The notes under the pieces were generated by a model. The model was not told the origin of the DNA. It searched no databases and saw only the letters and a program-made list of their open reading frames with translations. Both the position numbers and the translations under genes were made by a program. From contig CAMYII010000044.1 of assembly GCA_947258385.1 (NCBI GenBank), forward strand, positions 5,386-69,385: DNA of 64,000 nucleotides, written 5' to 3'. This DNA comes from Acidiferrobacterales bacterium. Its GTDB lineage: Bacteria > Pseudomonadota > Gammaproteobacteria > Acidiferrobacterales > SZUA-150. Below are positions 52,614 through 64,000 of this stretch, piece after piece. The number at the start of each line of letters is the position of its first letter. Position 1 is the first letter of the stretch.

Positions 52614-54248
52614 CTACTTCCCTTTGGCTTCAATGATGCGGGTAATCTGCCACTGTTGGGCGATGGACAGCAGGTTGTTAACCACCCAATAGAGCACGAG
52701 GCCGGCGGGGAAAAACAAGAAGAACACCGTGAACAATATTGGCATAAACGTCATGATCTTCTTTTGCATCGGATCCATCGGTGCAGGGTTCAGGTGCGTT
52801 TGCGCAAACATGGTGACACCCATCAAGAGGGGGAGCACAAAATACGGATCGGGGGAAGACAAATCCCTGATCCATAGCGCGAAAGGTGCGTGGCGCATTT
52901 CCACGCTCTCCAGCAACGCCCAGTACAAGGCAATGAACACGGGAATCTGCACCAGGATTGGAAGACAGCCGCCGAGCGGGTTGATCTTCTCGGTCTTGTA
53001 GATCTCCATCATGGCCTGCTGGTAGCGCTGTTTATCATCCCCATAGCGCTCCTTGATGCTCTTCAGCTTCGGCTGCACCCGTCGCATGTGCGCCATGGAC
53101 TTATAACTGGCCGCCGACAGTGGAAAGAAGACCAGTTTGATCAGGATGGTTAGGATGATGATGGCCCAGCCCCAATTGCCGATCCAACCGTGTATCCACG
53201 CGAGCGCCCAGAACAGCGGCGCGGAGATGAACGTCAACCAGCCGAAATCGACGGTCAGGTCCATCCCCTGGGGCAGGTTTTTCAATCGTGCCTGTTCCTT
53301 CGGGCCGATATACAGCTGTGTGCTCAACTCGCCGGCGCCACCCGGCGAAACCGTGGTGGGGGCCAGATTCTTGTATCCGATCGTGTAGATCCCGGTTGGC
53401 GGGGCATCGCCATAGAACTGGTCGCGCATGGTTGCCTCGGGCAGCCACGAGCCCACGAAGTAGTGCCGCATCATACCGACCCAGCCGCCTTGCGCGACCC
53501 GTTTGAGATTGTTTTCCGCCATGTCATCGAAGCTGATCTTCTCAAACTGGTTTTCGGGCGTGTACAGAATGCCGCCGGTGTAGGTCGGTAGCATAAAAAG
53601 GCCGTGCTTCTGCTCGCTATGCTGGCGTCGGAACTGGCCGTAGAGATAGCCTTCCCAGGGACTGTTGGTTGGGTTCTGCACCCTGAAGCGGAGATCGATT
53701 AAATAGCTGTTACGCCTGAAGGTATAAGTCTTCGTGTAACGTACGCCGTCCGGCGCGACCCAGCCAAGCCTAACCTCAATATGATCTGCCTCCGGTGCCA
53801 GGGCATAACGGGTCGCGGTCGTTGAATAGAGCGTGTTGTGGTTGGGGTACTGGCGATCACGGCCGATCAAACCGGACTGGGCGATGAACAAGTCTTCCGC
53901 GGATTCGTTAATCAGGCGGAAAGGTTGATCGGGCTGGTCAATCGAGATCGGATGTTTGCGCAGGTGCAGTTCGCGTAAATCGCCCCCGGCGGTATCGATC
54001 CAGGCCTCGACCAGATCGGTCGTCACATGTATGCGCTGGCCCTGGGGAAGGACCACCGGGGCGGGCGCGGCCGTGGGCGTGGCGGTATCCGGGGCCTTGG
54101 GCGCCTGCGGAACCGATTTATCTTTGCCGAGCTGTTCTTCTTGTGAAGGCGCGGATTGCGGTGGGAGGGTTTGCGCCACCCAGGCCTGCCAAATCATGAA
54201 TACAATGGCGGCAAGCGCGACGAAAAGAATCAGGCGCTGATTATCCAT
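52614..54248 (-). CDS. yidC: Membrane protein insertase YidC
   Basis: 544 residues from ATG 54248 ([20 protein letters not shown]). A first span, a large periplasmic beta domain (about 60-340), then the insertase core with five spans from about 345 ([20 protein letters not shown] region) including [39 protein letters not shown] and the C-terminal [15 protein letters not shown]. Inserts inner-membrane proteins alone or with SecYEG. Start overlaps yidD by eight bases. Confidence 0.96.
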   Translation of the reverse strand: MDNQRLILFVALAAIVFMIWQAWVAQTLPPQSAPSQEEQLGKDKSVPQAPKAPDTATPTAAPAPVVLPQGQRIHVTTDLVEAWIDTAGGDLRELHLRKHPISIDQPDQPFRLINESAEDLFIAQSGLIGRDRQYPNHNTLYSTTATRYALAPEADHIEVRLGWVAPDGVRYTKTYTFRRNSYLIDLRFRVQNPTNSPWEGYLYGQFRRQHSEQKHGLFMLPTYTGGILYTPENQFEKISFDDMAENNLKRVAQGGWVGMMRHYFVGSWLPEATMRDQFYGDAPPTGIYTIGYKNLAPTTVSPGGAGELSTQLYIGPKEQARLKNLPQGMDLTVDFGWLTFISAPLFWALAWIHGWIGNWGWAIIILTILIKLVFFPLSAASYKSMAHMRRVQPKLKSIKERYGDDKQRYQQAMMEIYKTEKINPLGGCLPILVQIPVFIALYWALLESVEMRHAPFALWIRDLSSPDPYFVLPLLMGVTMFAQTHLNPAPMDPMQKKIMTFMPILFTVFFLFFPAGLVLYWVVNNLLSIAQQWQITRIIEAKGK

Positions 54249-54489
54249 AGCGGCTTCTGCAATTCGTGGCGGTATCGTGTGGCGGAACCGGGTCGTATCC
54301 ACCCCGATTCCAAGGATGACAGCGAAGCAGGCGCTTTCCGCTGAGCCACAATCCGCGCGCACTACCATGGCTTTCAATCGCGGTAATCGCGTAGCAAGAA
54401 CAGCTCGGTGTAAAACGACACTGGTTACCGAGCAGCGGACTCAGTGCGTAGCGGTACACACGCAATAGAATAATCAACAGTCTTTGCAT
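54241..54489 (-). CDS. yidD: Membrane protein insertion factor YidD
   Basis: 82 residues. Typical short Yid[31 protein letters not shown] (quoted as residues 5-34, key CRFTPSCS), then [15 protein letters not shown]. Amphipathic helper near the inner face of the membrane for YidC function. Overlaps rnpA and yidC. Confidence 0.93.
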   Translation of the reverse strand: MQRLLIILLRVYRYALSPLLGNQCRFTPSCSCYAITAIESHGSARGLWLSGKRLLRCHPWNRGGYDPVPPHDTATNCRSRYG

Positions 54490-54836
54490 TTTTTGGCGAT
54501 CTTAACCCAATGCTCTGTCAATGACGCGCCTAACTCGGCGTGGGGCCGTTGCGCGGCGGGCGGGCGGGCGATGACAACCACATCCAGGCTGGCCAGGGTG
54601 TGTTGATCATGTCTGAACGCCTCTCGAACGCGTCGCTTGATAAGGTTCCTCACCACGGCCTTTCGGGAAACCTTGCGCGAGACAGCGATGCCTAAGCGTG
54701 CGCGGGCTTCGCGATTGGGTACTGCAAAAACGCGAAAAAACTCGTCGTGCGCTTGGCAGCCGCCACCCATGACCACGGAAAATGACGCTGCGTCGGGCAA
54801 TCGGCTTGAGCGTGGCAGCCCATTAGGGGCGCGCAC
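54474..54836 (-). CDS. rnpA: Ribonuclease P protein component
   Basis: 120 residues from GTG 54836. RNase P signature [22 protein letters not shown] (core [14 protein letters not shown]) and [11 protein letters not shown]. Binds the M1 RNA to mature tRNA 5' ends. Follows rpmH by seven bases, the universal order. Confidence 0.94.
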   Translation of the reverse strand: MRAPNGLPRSSRLPDAASFSVVMGGGCQAHDEFFRVFAVPNREARARLGIAVSRKVSRKAVVRNLIKRRVREAFRHDQHTLASLDVVVIARPPAAQRPHAELGASLTEHWVKIAKKCKDC

Positions 54837-54843
54837 TAGCTAC

Positions 54844-54978
54844 TCAGGCGCTTAATGCGGTGCGCCCCTTGGCGCGCCTGGCCCTGATAATGGCACGACC
54901 GGAGGCGGTCTTCATGCGGGCACGAAACCCGTGTGTGCGCTTTCGCTTTAGTACGCTTGGTTGATAGGTGCGTTTCAT
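54844..54978 (-). CDS. rpmH: 50S ribosomal protein L34
   Basis: 44 residues, [20 protein letters not shown] then [19 protein letters not shown] and TALSA. This is the full normal length and sequence of L34. It is first in the rpmH-rnpA-yidD-yidC-mnmE operon, transcribed away from dnaA. Confidence 0.97.
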   Translation of the reverse strand: MKRTYQPSVLKRKRTHGFRARMKTASGRAIIRARRAKGRTALSA

Positions 54979-55171
54979 CTCTCGTTAGCCTTTTGTGTAT
55001 CGGTCATTGCCAATGCAGCGGGCGGCAAAGTTACTGTTATCGATGGGTCTTTGTCAACCTGAACAAGCGGAAATCACGGTATTTCTGACGCGAAAAACAC
55101 ACTGTGGATAACTTCGGCCACTGGCGTTAGACTCGCCTGCTCCGCGATCACCCGACAAGAGTCAACAAGAT
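54979..55171. promoter_or_regulatory. rpmH-dnaA divergent promoter region with a DnaA box
   Basis: A 193-base gap. TGTGGATAA at 55103-55111 is a perfect DnaA box (TTATCCACA on the other strand), 61 bases before the dnaA start, the usual position for dnaA autoregulation. A-rich runs follow at about 55,090. Confidence 0.65.
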
Positions 55172-56515
55172 ATGAAACAGGCATCTCCCTGGCAGAAGTG
55201 CCTCGACCGTTTAGAAGAAGAGCTCTCCGCACAGCAATTCAACACCTGGATTCGACCGCTGCATGCGGTAAATCACGGAAAATCAGTAAGGTTATTAGCG
55301 CCGAACCGATTCGTCATGGAGTGGGTCAAGGACCGGTTTATCGACCGCATCACGGAATTGCTCGGACAACTCGAGATGGCCGGGGAATTTACCGTCAGTA
55401 TTGAGGTTGGCAGCCAATCGGGGGGGAAAGAAGACGAACGGTCCGGGGCGAAAAAACCCGCCACTGTCCGCGTTGGCAGTAGCGCGGCCCCGGTAGCCGG
55501 TCGATTGAATGCCGAGTTCACGTTCGATACCCATGTTGAAGGAAAATCGAACCAGCTTGCTCGCGCGGCAGCGCGCCAAGTGGGTGAAAATCCCGGCGCT
55601 GCTTACAATCCGTTGTTTATCTACGGCGGCGTCGGTCTGGGTAAGACCCACCTCATGCAGGCAGCCGGCAATGAAATCATCAGACATACGCCAGGTGCCC
55701 AGGTGGCCTATATTCACTCCGAGCGCTTTGTGGCCGATATGGTGAAAGGGCTACAGCACAATGCCATCAACGACTTCAAGAAATTCTACCGTAACCTGGA
55801 CGCCCTACTGATCGATGACATTCAATTCTTCGTCGGCAAAGAACGGTCACAAGAAGAATTTTTCCACACTTTCAACGCGCTGCTGGAAGGACAACGGCAA
55901 GTCATTATCACCGCAGACCGATTTCCGAAAGAACTGGTCGGTGTGGAAGAACGCCTTGTGTCGCGCTTCGGTTCTGGGCTGACGGTATCGATCGATCCCC
56001 CCGAGCTGGAAACCAGGGTGGCGATCCTAAAGAAGAAAGCGGCCACCGAAAACATTGATCTAGATGACGGCGTCGCCTTCTTTATAGCGAAGCGGGTTCG
56101 GTCGAATGTGAGAGAGCTGGAGGGGGCGCTGAGACGTATCATGGCCAGTGCGTATTTTACCGGGCGGAAGATGGATATCGAGCTCGTCAGCGAGAGCCTA
56201 AAGGATCTGCTCGCGTTTCAGGAACGGCAGGTCACGATCAATAACATCCAAAAAACGGTGGCCGAGTACTACAAAATCCGCGTTGGAGATCTGCACAGCA
56301 AGAGCCGCTCGCGCCAAGTAGCGAGACCGCGACAGATCGCGATGGCACTCGCCAAAGAGCTCACAGAACACAGCCTTCCTGAGATCGGTGATGCCTTTGG
56401 TGGTCGTGACCACACGACCGTGCTGCATGCCTGCCGGAAGGTAAAAGAACTTGCGGACAAGGATGTACGCATCCAGGAAGACTTTGATAACCTGATGCGC
56501 ATACTGAGCGCGTAA
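55172..56515 (+). CDS. dnaA: Chromosomal replication initiator DnaA
   Basis: 447 residues. Domain I (about 1-85) [17 protein letters not shown]; a linker; AAA+ domain (about 110-325) with [26 protein letters not shown] and the arginine-finger region; domain IV DNA-binding signature [16 protein letters not shown]. Binds DnaA boxes and opens oriC. Normal order dnaA-dnaN-recF-gyrB follows. Confidence 0.97.
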   Translation: MKQASPWQKCLDRLEEELSAQQFNTWIRPLHAVNHGKSVRLLAPNRFVMEWVKDRFIDRITELLGQLEMAGEFTVSIEVGSQSGGKEDERSGAKKPATVRVGSSAAPVAGRLNAEFTFDTHVEGKSNQLARAAARQVGENPGAAYNPLFIYGGVGLGKTHLMQAAGNEIIRHTPGAQVAYIHSERFVADMVKGLQHNAINDFKKFYRNLDALLIDDIQFFVGKERSQEEFFHTFNALLEGQRQVIITADRFPKELVGVEERLVSRFGSGLTVSIDPPELETRVAILKKKAATENIDLDDGVAFFIAKRVRSNVRELEGALRRIMASAYFTGRKMDIELVSESLKDLLAFQERQVTINNIQKTVAEYYKIRVGDLHSKSRSRQVARPRQIAMALAKELTEHSLPEIGDAFGGRDHTTVLHACRKVKELADKDVRIQEDFDNLMRILSA

Positions 56516-56780
56516 ACCGCAGGGTGGTCCGGCTGCGAAGTAGATAAACTGTGGATAGAATTTTTTTGGTGTAGCACACAGCAAATGGCCCACAGCCCCA
56601 CACAGCAGGCCCACAGTTTGATCACAGTGTTGCATACAGCCTTATCAAAGAGAAAACATGTTGTTTATTAAAGGCTTTTCGGGATTATCAACAGTACTGA
56701 CAGAGCCTTATAATAATTGCTGTTATTTATATCTAAAAGAATTCCAGTATTAATTCTCAAACAACAAAGGGATGACGACG
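56516..56780. promoter_or_regulatory. Likely oriC region between dnaA and dnaN
   Basis: The 265-base gap contains DnaA-box-like sites TGTGGATAG (56550-56558) and TTATCAACA (56685-56693), a row of CACAG/CACAC words at 56575-56640, and an AT-rich stretch (about 56,705-56,765) that could melt. Together with the box before dnaA this suits a gammaproteobacterial origin. Judged by eye; the strict box count is low. Confidence 0.5.
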
Positions 56781-57881
56781 ATGCAAATCAGCATCCGCAG
56801 AGAAGACTTACTCAAACCGCTCAGCCAGGTTGCGGGTATTGTTGAACGACGGCAGACGTTGCCGATTCTCTCAAACATCCTTGTGAGTGCGGGCGGGGGG
56901 GAGCTTACGCTTACCGGGACGGATCTCGAGGTGGAGGCCGTGGCGGTGACGGCGGCCAAGGCGGTAAAAAGGGGTGAAATCACGGTGCCGGCGCGCAAGC
57001 TTCTGGATATTTGCCGGGCGCTGCCGGCGCAGGCAGAGATCGATATCACGGTGGAAGGGGAAAAGGTGGGTATCCGCTCTGGTCATAGCCGGTTCAGTCT
57101 GGTGACGCTGCCGGCGGCGGATTTCCCGAACCTGGAAACCACGGAATGGGATCTGAGCTTTGCGCTGGCCCAGCGGACACTGAAGGGCTTGTTTGAAAGG
57201 ACACAGTTCAGCATGGCGCAGCAGGATGTGCGGTATTACTTGAATGGGCTGTTATTGGAAATATCGGACGGTAAGCTGCGGGCGGTGGCAACCGACGGCC
57301 ACCGGATGGCGATCAGCGAAACGGATCTGGAGGCGGATTCACCAGAGACGAGACAATCCATTGTGCCAAAAAAAGGCGTGCATGAACTGAGCCGGTTCTT
57401 GGAAGACACGGAGGATTCGGTTGCGATGCGTCTCAGCAGAAACCACTTGCGCGCGGAAGTGCCTGGTTTGACAGTGACAACGAAGCTGATTGATGGACGG
57501 TTCCCGGACTATACGAAAGTGATTCCGCCCGCGCAGACCAAGCTCATTACAATAAATCGAGATCAGTTCCGCGATGCACTAAACCGGGCCGCGATCTTGT
57601 CGAATGAGCGCTATCGCGGGATTCGTTTCAGCATCAGTGCCGGCAAAATAGTGATTAGTGCCCACAACCCGGAACAGGAAGAAGCCCGCGAAGAATTGGC
57701 GGTGGAGTATGCGGGTGAGGAATTGGAGGTGGGGTTCAATTCGAACTACATCGTGGAAGCGGTTAATGCGCTCGATTCGGAAATGGTTGAGTTGGGCTTG
57801 AGTGACACGAACAGCAGCGGCACGCTGCGCAGCCCCGGCAACCTCGCCACGCAGTATGTTGTTATGCCAATGCGCCTTTGA
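56781..57881 (+). CDS. dnaN: DNA polymerase III sliding clamp (beta subunit)
   Basis: 366 residues from ATG 56781, which matches the usual length and has AAAGGG nine bases upstream; the ATG three codons earlier is too close to it. Three repeated clamp domains; visible VAGIVERRQTLPILSNILV, FERTQFSMAQQDVRYYLNGL, ATDGHRMAI and the end YVVMPMRL, which lines the protein-binding groove. Tethers polymerases, DinB included, to DNA. Confidence 0.97.
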   Translation: MQISIRREDLLKPLSQVAGIVERRQTLPILSNILVSAGGGELTLTGTDLEVEAVAVTAAKAVKRGEITVPARKLLDICRALPAQAEIDITVEGEKVGIRSGHSRFSLVTLPAADFPNLETTEWDLSFALAQRTLKGLFERTQFSMAQQDVRYYLNGLLLEISDGKLRAVATDGHRMAISETDLEADSPETRQSIVPKKGVHELSRFLEDTEDSVAMRLSRNHLRAEVPGLTVTTKLIDGRFPDYTKVIPPAQTKLITINRDQFRDALNRAAILSNERYRGIRFSISAGKIVISAHNPEQEEAREELAVEYAGEELEVGFNSNYIVEAVNALDSEMVELGLSDTNSSGTLRSPGNLATQYVVMPMRL

Positions 57882-57917
57882 GGGGCTGGGCAGGAGAGCC
57901 CAGGCGCGTTTTCCCGG

Positions 57918-59012
57918 ATGCCACTAATTTCCTTGCAGGCACGGAATGTACGCCTGTTTGAGCGGCTGCATGTTGATTTTGGGGAACGGCTTAATGTGAT
58001 CGTCGGCCCAAATGCCGGGGGAAAGACGAGTTTGTTGGAGGCGATTCATCTTCTTGCTGTCGGCAGATCCTTTCGCTCGGCGCGCGTCAATCCAGTCATC
58101 CGCAAGGGTGCCGATCAAATCGTTCTGGTGGGCCGGTACCTGGAGGCATCGAGCGGGGTCGTCACAACCCTGGGGTTGGAACGAGGCCGTTCCAGCCACG
58201 AGGTCAAGATTGACGGCCGAACGGAAACGCGGCTGGCGGCGTTAGCGAAGGCGTTCCCCGTGGTAGCGATTACCCCGGACACCCATTACGGGTTTGAAAA
58301 CAGCGCAAAGCAACGGCGGGCAACGATCGACTGGAGCTTGTTCCACGTGGAACAACAGTTCTTTCCAGCATGGTTGAAATACCGGCGCCTGCTGAGGCAG
58401 AGAAATGCCCTGCTCCGGGACCGGACCCAGCACGCGACGCTCGCGACCTGGGATGCGGGCTTGGTATGTGTGGCCGAGGAGATTCAGGGCTACCGCCAAG
58501 GCCACGTACAGGCCTGGAACGGCGCTTTAGGGCGCTACAGTAAAGAACTGCTGGGCGAAACAGGGCTGACCGTAACCCTCAAGCCGGGCTGGCGGCAGGG
58601 CATGGTATTGAGCGACGTGCTGCGCCTGGATCGGGAACGCGATACCGAGGAAGGCTTTACCCACGCCGGGCCGCACCGGGCCGATCTTAGCTTGTGTTTC
58701 GACGGACAGCCGATCAAAGACGTTGCCTCGCACGGGCAGAAAAAGCTTGCCTTGATCGCGCTGAAGCTTGCGCAGATAAGCCTGTTTATCGAGCATACTG
58801 GGCGAACACCCACGCTGTTATTGGACGACCTGACGGCGGAGCTTGATCATGAGCATTGTGCCAGGCTCTTGGTGGTGCTGGCGCGGCTGCCGGTGCAGGT
58901 GTTTGTGACCGCAACGGCGTTTGACGCCCCTTTGAGTAGTGCATGGACTGAGTTCAGACTGTTCCACGTGAAACACGGACATGTGGCCCAGAGTGAGCCC
59001 GTCTCACCCTGA
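57918..59012 (+). CDS. recF: DNA repair protein RecF
   Basis: 364 residues. Walker A GPNAGGKTS, ABC-like signature region SHGQKKLALIALKLAQ, Walker B LLLDDLTAELD. ERLHVDFGERLNVIVGPN is the start of the ATPase fold. Loads RecA at gaps. Its coding sequence contains two parS-like sites (see separate entries), so the DNA serves in chromosome segregation as well. Confidence 0.95.
   Translation: MPLISLQARNVRLFERLHVDFGERLNVIVGPNAGGKTSLLEAIHLLAVGRSFRSARVNPVIRKGADQIVLVGRYLEASSGVVTTLGLERGRSSHEVKIDGRTETRLAALAKAFPVVAITPDTHYGFENSAKQRRATIDWSLFHVEQQFFPAWLKYRRLLRQRNALLRDRTQHATLATWDAGLVCVAEEIQGYRQGHVQAWNGALGRYSKELLGETGLTVTLKPGWRQGMVLSDVLRLDRERDTEEGFTHAGPHRADLSLCFDGQPIKDVASHGQKKLALIALKLAQISLFIEHTGRTPTLLLDDLTAELDHEHCARLLVVLARLPVQVFVTATAFDAPLSSAWTEFRLFHVKHGHVAQSEPVSP
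58339..58354. promoter_or_regulatory. parS-like ParB-binding site 1, inside recF
   Basis: TGTTCCACGTGGAACA is a perfect 16-base palindrome one change per arm from the parS consensus TGTTTCACGTGAAACA. It encodes Leu-Phe-His-Val-Glu within recF. Confidence 0.75.
58960..58975. promoter_or_regulatory. parS-like ParB-binding site 2, near the end of recF
   Basis: TGTTCCACGTGAAACA differs from the parS consensus at one base only. It lies 605 bases after site 1 and about 3.8 kb from the dnaA start, the usual location for origin-proximal parS. Confidence 0.82.
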
Positions 59013-59075
59013 GCGCTCATATTGTTGCTGAGCGAAAGGTGGTAGAATGCTTCTTTAAGTCTTGCTTGCCAATAA

Positions 59076-61487
<2,412 letters not shown>

Positions 61488-61554
61488 CGGCCGGCCCTGC
61501 TGCATCGCGGCCTAAGGGCGATGCGTTGGGGTGCGTGCACGGCTGGCGGCGCGG

Positions 61555-61935
61555 TCAGTGCAGGGTGCGGGGAATACTGAGTGTGAAAGCCGGAATCTCC
61601 GCGTCAAACTGCGTCCCGTCGTCACCGACCATCTGATAGCTTCCGTGCATGGTGCCAACGGGTGTTTCCAGAACAGTCCCACTGGTGTATTGGAAGCTCA
61701 TGCCGGGTGTGAGGTGCGGCTGTTCCCCCACGACGCCCTCGCCACGAACCTCCTGAACGCGGCTATTGCTGTCGGTAATGACCCAGTGGCGGGTTAGCAG
61801 CTTCGCGGGTATTTCCCCAATATTTGTAATAGTTATTGTGTAGGCGAATACATACCGGTTCTCCTCCGGTGACGATTGCGCCGAGAGGTAGGTCGTTTGA
61901 ACGTCGATGCTGATGCCGTGTTTTTCCGATTCCAT
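61555..61935 (-). CDS. apaG: ApaG (CorD) protein
   Basis: 126 residues, whole family length. Fibronectin-like fold: YVFAYTITITNIGEIPAKLL, TRHWVITDSN, VRGEGVVGEQPHLTPG and PVGTMHGSYQMV. In enterobacteria ApaG pairs with apaH; the molecular role is unclear, though some ApaG domains bind nucleotides or metal. 121 bases downstream of apaH here and convergent with gyrB. Confidence 0.93.
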   Translation of the reverse strand: MESEKHGISIDVQTTYLSAQSSPEENRYVFAYTITITNIGEIPAKLLTRHWVITDSNSRVQEVRGEGVVGEQPHLTPGMSFQYTSGTVLETPVGTMHGSYQMVGDDGTQFDAEIPAFTLSIPRTLH

Positions 61936-62056
61936 TGTTTAAGGTGTAGTGCCTGATTCGCTGAAGGCAACAATTTAAGAATTTCGCAGCATTGTACGGT
62001 GGTTGCCAGTCACGCGTACACAAAGATTCTGTGGGCAAAGCGCGCCTTACCCCAAT

Positions 62057-62890
62057 TTACGCTGAAGGGCGAGCTTGTCGGTCACAAGGTACCGAAATCC
62101 ATGCTCGGCTGGCGTTATCGAGCCGGGTGGCGGTCAGCGATCCGCCCCACACGCAGCCGCTGTCCAGCGCCACGGCGCCATTGCGCACACCGGCACCCAA
62201 GGTGGACCAGTGGCCAAAGACGATGCCCAGCGAACGGCTCTTTCGTCCAGGAACCTCAAACCATGGCAGCAATCCGGCTGGCTGGGTGCCGGGTGGTCCA
62301 TTGAAACGCAAATCCATTCTGCCTTCCGCATCACAATAGCGCAGGCGCGTGAAGGCGTTGACCGCGACCCGCAGGCGGTCCCAGCCCGTCAGGGAGCGAT
62401 GCCAGTAATCCGGCAGGTCGCCGTACATTTGGTCGAAGAACATCGGCGAGTCGTCCGATCGCAGTACCTGCTCCGCTTCAGCGGCCACCGCGCGCGCCTC
62501 GCCTAGGTCCCATTGTGGTAGCAGTCCCGCGTGAACCAGAAGGAACCCCAGGGTGGCATCATGGTGCAACAGCGGACGGCGGCGCAGCCAACGCAGCAGC
62601 GCATCGCGGTCCGGGGCACTCAGAATGTCCTCGACGGTATCGCCTCGCTGTCGGGGCGCATGACCGCCGGCAACCGCCAGCAGATGCAGGTCGTGATTGC
62701 CGAGCACCGTTACCGCGCCCTCACCCAGCCCTTTCACGAAACGCAACACGTCGGCCGACTGCGGGCCGCGGTTGACCAGATCGCCCGTAAACCAGAGTTG
62801 ATCGCGCGCCGGATCAAACCCCAACCTGTCCAGCAGCGCCAGCACGGGTGCCAGGCAGCCCTGGACATCGCCTATTGCATAGATCGCCAT
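62057..62890 (-). CDS. apaH: Symmetrical bis(5'-nucleosyl)-tetraphosphatase ApaH
   Basis: 277 residues, normal. Metallophosphatase motifs [31 protein letters not shown] and the late FGHWS with metal His. Splits Ap4A to two ADP and decaps Np4-RNA. Start codon follows the pip stop directly (TAGATG), so pip-apaH-apaG probably form an operon. Confidence 0.94.
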   Translation of the reverse strand: MAIYAIGDVQGCLAPVLALLDRLGFDPARDQLWFTGDLVNRGPQSADVLRFVKGLGEGAVTVLGNHDLHLLAVAGGHAPRQRGDTVEDILSAPDRDALLRWLRRRPLLHHDATLGFLLVHAGLLPQWDLGEARAVAAEAEQVLRSDDSPMFFDQMYGDLPDYWHRSLTGWDRLRVAVNAFTRLRYCDAEGRMDLRFNGPPGTQPAGLLPWFEVPGRKSRSLGIVFGHWSTLGAGVRNGAVALDSGCVWGGSLTATRLDNASRAWISVPCDRQARPSA

Positions 62891-63853
62891 CTATCGATCG
62901 GCGTCGCGCAGCAGCCCTGCCATGTCGATGGCGGCTATGACGAGGGCGTTGACGATGCCGGGTTCAGTGGCCGAATGACCGGCGTCGGGAATGATCTCCA
63001 GGATCGATTCGGGCCAGGCGCGGTTCAGTTCCCAGGCATTCTCAATAGGACACACCATATCATAGCGCCCATGCACGATGATGCCGGGTATATCTCTAAG
63101 CCGATCGGTCTGAGCGAGGATCTGGTTGGGCTCCAAGAATGAGTCATTGACAAAATAATGCGACTCAATCCGGGCCAGACTCAAGGCGGTGTGCGGCGAG
63201 CCGAAGAAATCGATCAATGACTGTTTCGGTAACAGTGAAGACGCCCTGGCTTCCCATACGGCCCAGGCCTTGGCGGAGGCCAAGCGCGCGATTTCATCGC
63301 CGCCCGTCAACCGGTGGTGGTGCGCGCGTAACAGATCGCGGCGTTCACTCTGCGGAATCGGCGCAACGAATTCCTCCCAGTGATCGGGAAAGATGCGATG
63401 CGCCCCGTTCTGGTAAAACCAGTGGATTTCCTTCGGGCGACAGAGAAAGATTCCGCGCAGAATAAGCCCCAGTACGTAATCAGGATGGGTCTGCGCATAC
63501 ACCAGGGCGAGGGTGGAGCCCCAGGAACCGCCAAATAACACCCACTTATCCACGCCCAGGTGGCTGCGGACAGCCTCCATATCCTGCACCAGTTTCTGCG
63601 TGGTGTTGTCTTCCAGGCACGCATGCGGGGTGGAGCGCCCCGCCCCACGCTGATCGAACAAGATGATGCGGTACACGCTGGGGTCGAAAAAGCACCGGTG
63701 GTAATCTTCGCAGCCCGCGCCGGGGCCGCCGTGCACAAAAAGCACAGGCAGTCCCTGGGAATTGCCGGATTCCTCAACATAGAGTACATGGGGCTGATCG
63801 ACCGCCAGTTCGTACGTGCGGTTGGGCTTTATTTTCGGATAGAGTCTGTGCAT
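62891..63853 (-). CDS. pip: Proline iminopeptidase
   Basis: 320 residues from ATG 63853, the family length; in-frame codons upstream to 63991 are probably not translated. Alpha/beta hydrolase with oxyanion HGGPGAGC, LFDQRGAGRSTPH, nucleophile FGGSWGSTLAL, acid GRYDMVCP and His DAGHSATE. Removes N-terminal proline from peptides in the cytoplasm. Confidence 0.94.
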   Translation of the reverse strand: MHRLYPKIKPNRTYELAVDQPHVLYVEESGNSQGLPVLFVHGGPGAGCEDYHRCFFDPSVYRIILFDQRGAGRSTPHACLEDNTTQKLVQDMEAVRSHLGVDKWVLFGGSWGSTLALVYAQTHPDYVLGLILRGIFLCRPKEIHWFYQNGAHRIFPDHWEEFVAPIPQSERRDLLRAHHHRLTGGDEIARLASAKAWAVWEARASSLLPKQSLIDFFGSPHTALSLARIESHYFVNDSFLEPNQILAQTDRLRDIPGIIVHGRYDMVCPIENAWELNRAWPESILEIIPDAGHSATEPGIVNALVIAAIDMAGLLRDADR

Positions 63854-64000
63854 GGCGCAGTAGCGTTGAGGTGTTACCAAGAACTTCGTTTGAACATCCC
63901 GGCAGGCCGACCTTACCTGCCCACCCCCATTTCGGCGCAATATCCCGCAGCCCTGTGCGGTTGCGCGATGGTGCGCACCCCGGCTTTCCATGGCAGGTCG

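Overview
The window joins two kinds of DNA. Bases 1 to about 5,355 look actinobacterial: a DtxR-type metalloregulator, an iron ABC transporter with DtxR-like operators, an atypical ABC ATPase, a small lipoprotein and the end of an HpaB/4-hydroxybutyryl-CoA dehydratase-family gene. At about 5,355 the reading frame passes from a likely fbpB N-terminus straight into the C-terminal part of a proteobacterial malonyl-CoA synthetase. That is a probable chimeric join or a major rearrangement. Bases 5,355-8,800 hold broken genes (matB end, an NtrC-type regulator with an internal deletion, a beta-propeller gene cut off at a REP-like element). From about 8,800 to the end the sequence reads as one chromosome of a gammaproteobacterium, shown by the rpmH-rnpA-yidD-yidC-mnmE and dnaA-dnaN-recF-gyrB arrangement, apaG/apaH, Slp lipoproteins and the tgpA triad. 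I cannot name a genus.

Layout of the gammaproteobacterial part. 8.8-15.4 kb: folE, amylosucrase, chrA, an acid-phosphatase-like enzyme and small proteins. 15.1-20.7 kb: a phosphate-starvation island. Six tracts of PhoB-type half-sites with exact 11-base periodicity precede a 65-aa protein, a PlcP-like metallophosphoesterase followed by an overlapping Agt-like glycosyltransferase, an opposite-strand 53-aa membrane protein, a short terminated transcript ahead of a second glycosyltransferase, a broken PAP2 phosphatase, and an opposite-strand 77-aa protein. Together these suggest replacement of phospholipids by glycolipids when phosphate is short. 21-27.4 kb: a solitary DUF2384 protein, an FHA-TM-lytic transglycosylase fusion, an AI-2E-family permease, a MoaD-like/BNR-repeat pair and an RMD1-family protein.

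27.6-31.8 kb: four tightly packed or overlapping genes (C39-like peptidase, RLAN/RimK-type ATP-grasp, GCS2-type ligase, N-formylglutamate amidohydrolase-like enzyme). This looks like a peptide or amino-acid amide-forming and hydrolysing system whose product is not known. 32-41.8 kb: PilZ, Nudix, CspA, an alpha/beta hydrolase, an Atm1-type ABC exporter, an HDAC-like protein with an altered active site, an unknown membrane-anchored protein and DinB. 42-46.3 kb: a run of envelope genes. 47.4-51.2 kb: MoxR-DUF58-TgpA.

51.2-64 kb: the replication-origin neighbourhood. DnaA-box-like sites lie on both sides of dnaA, and two parS-like ParB sites lie inside recF. Three copies of a roughly 180-195 bp MITE-like repeat and several REP-like hairpins are scattered through the gammaproteobacterial part. 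I saw no tRNA, rRNA, CRISPR array, intact insertion sequence or prophage.
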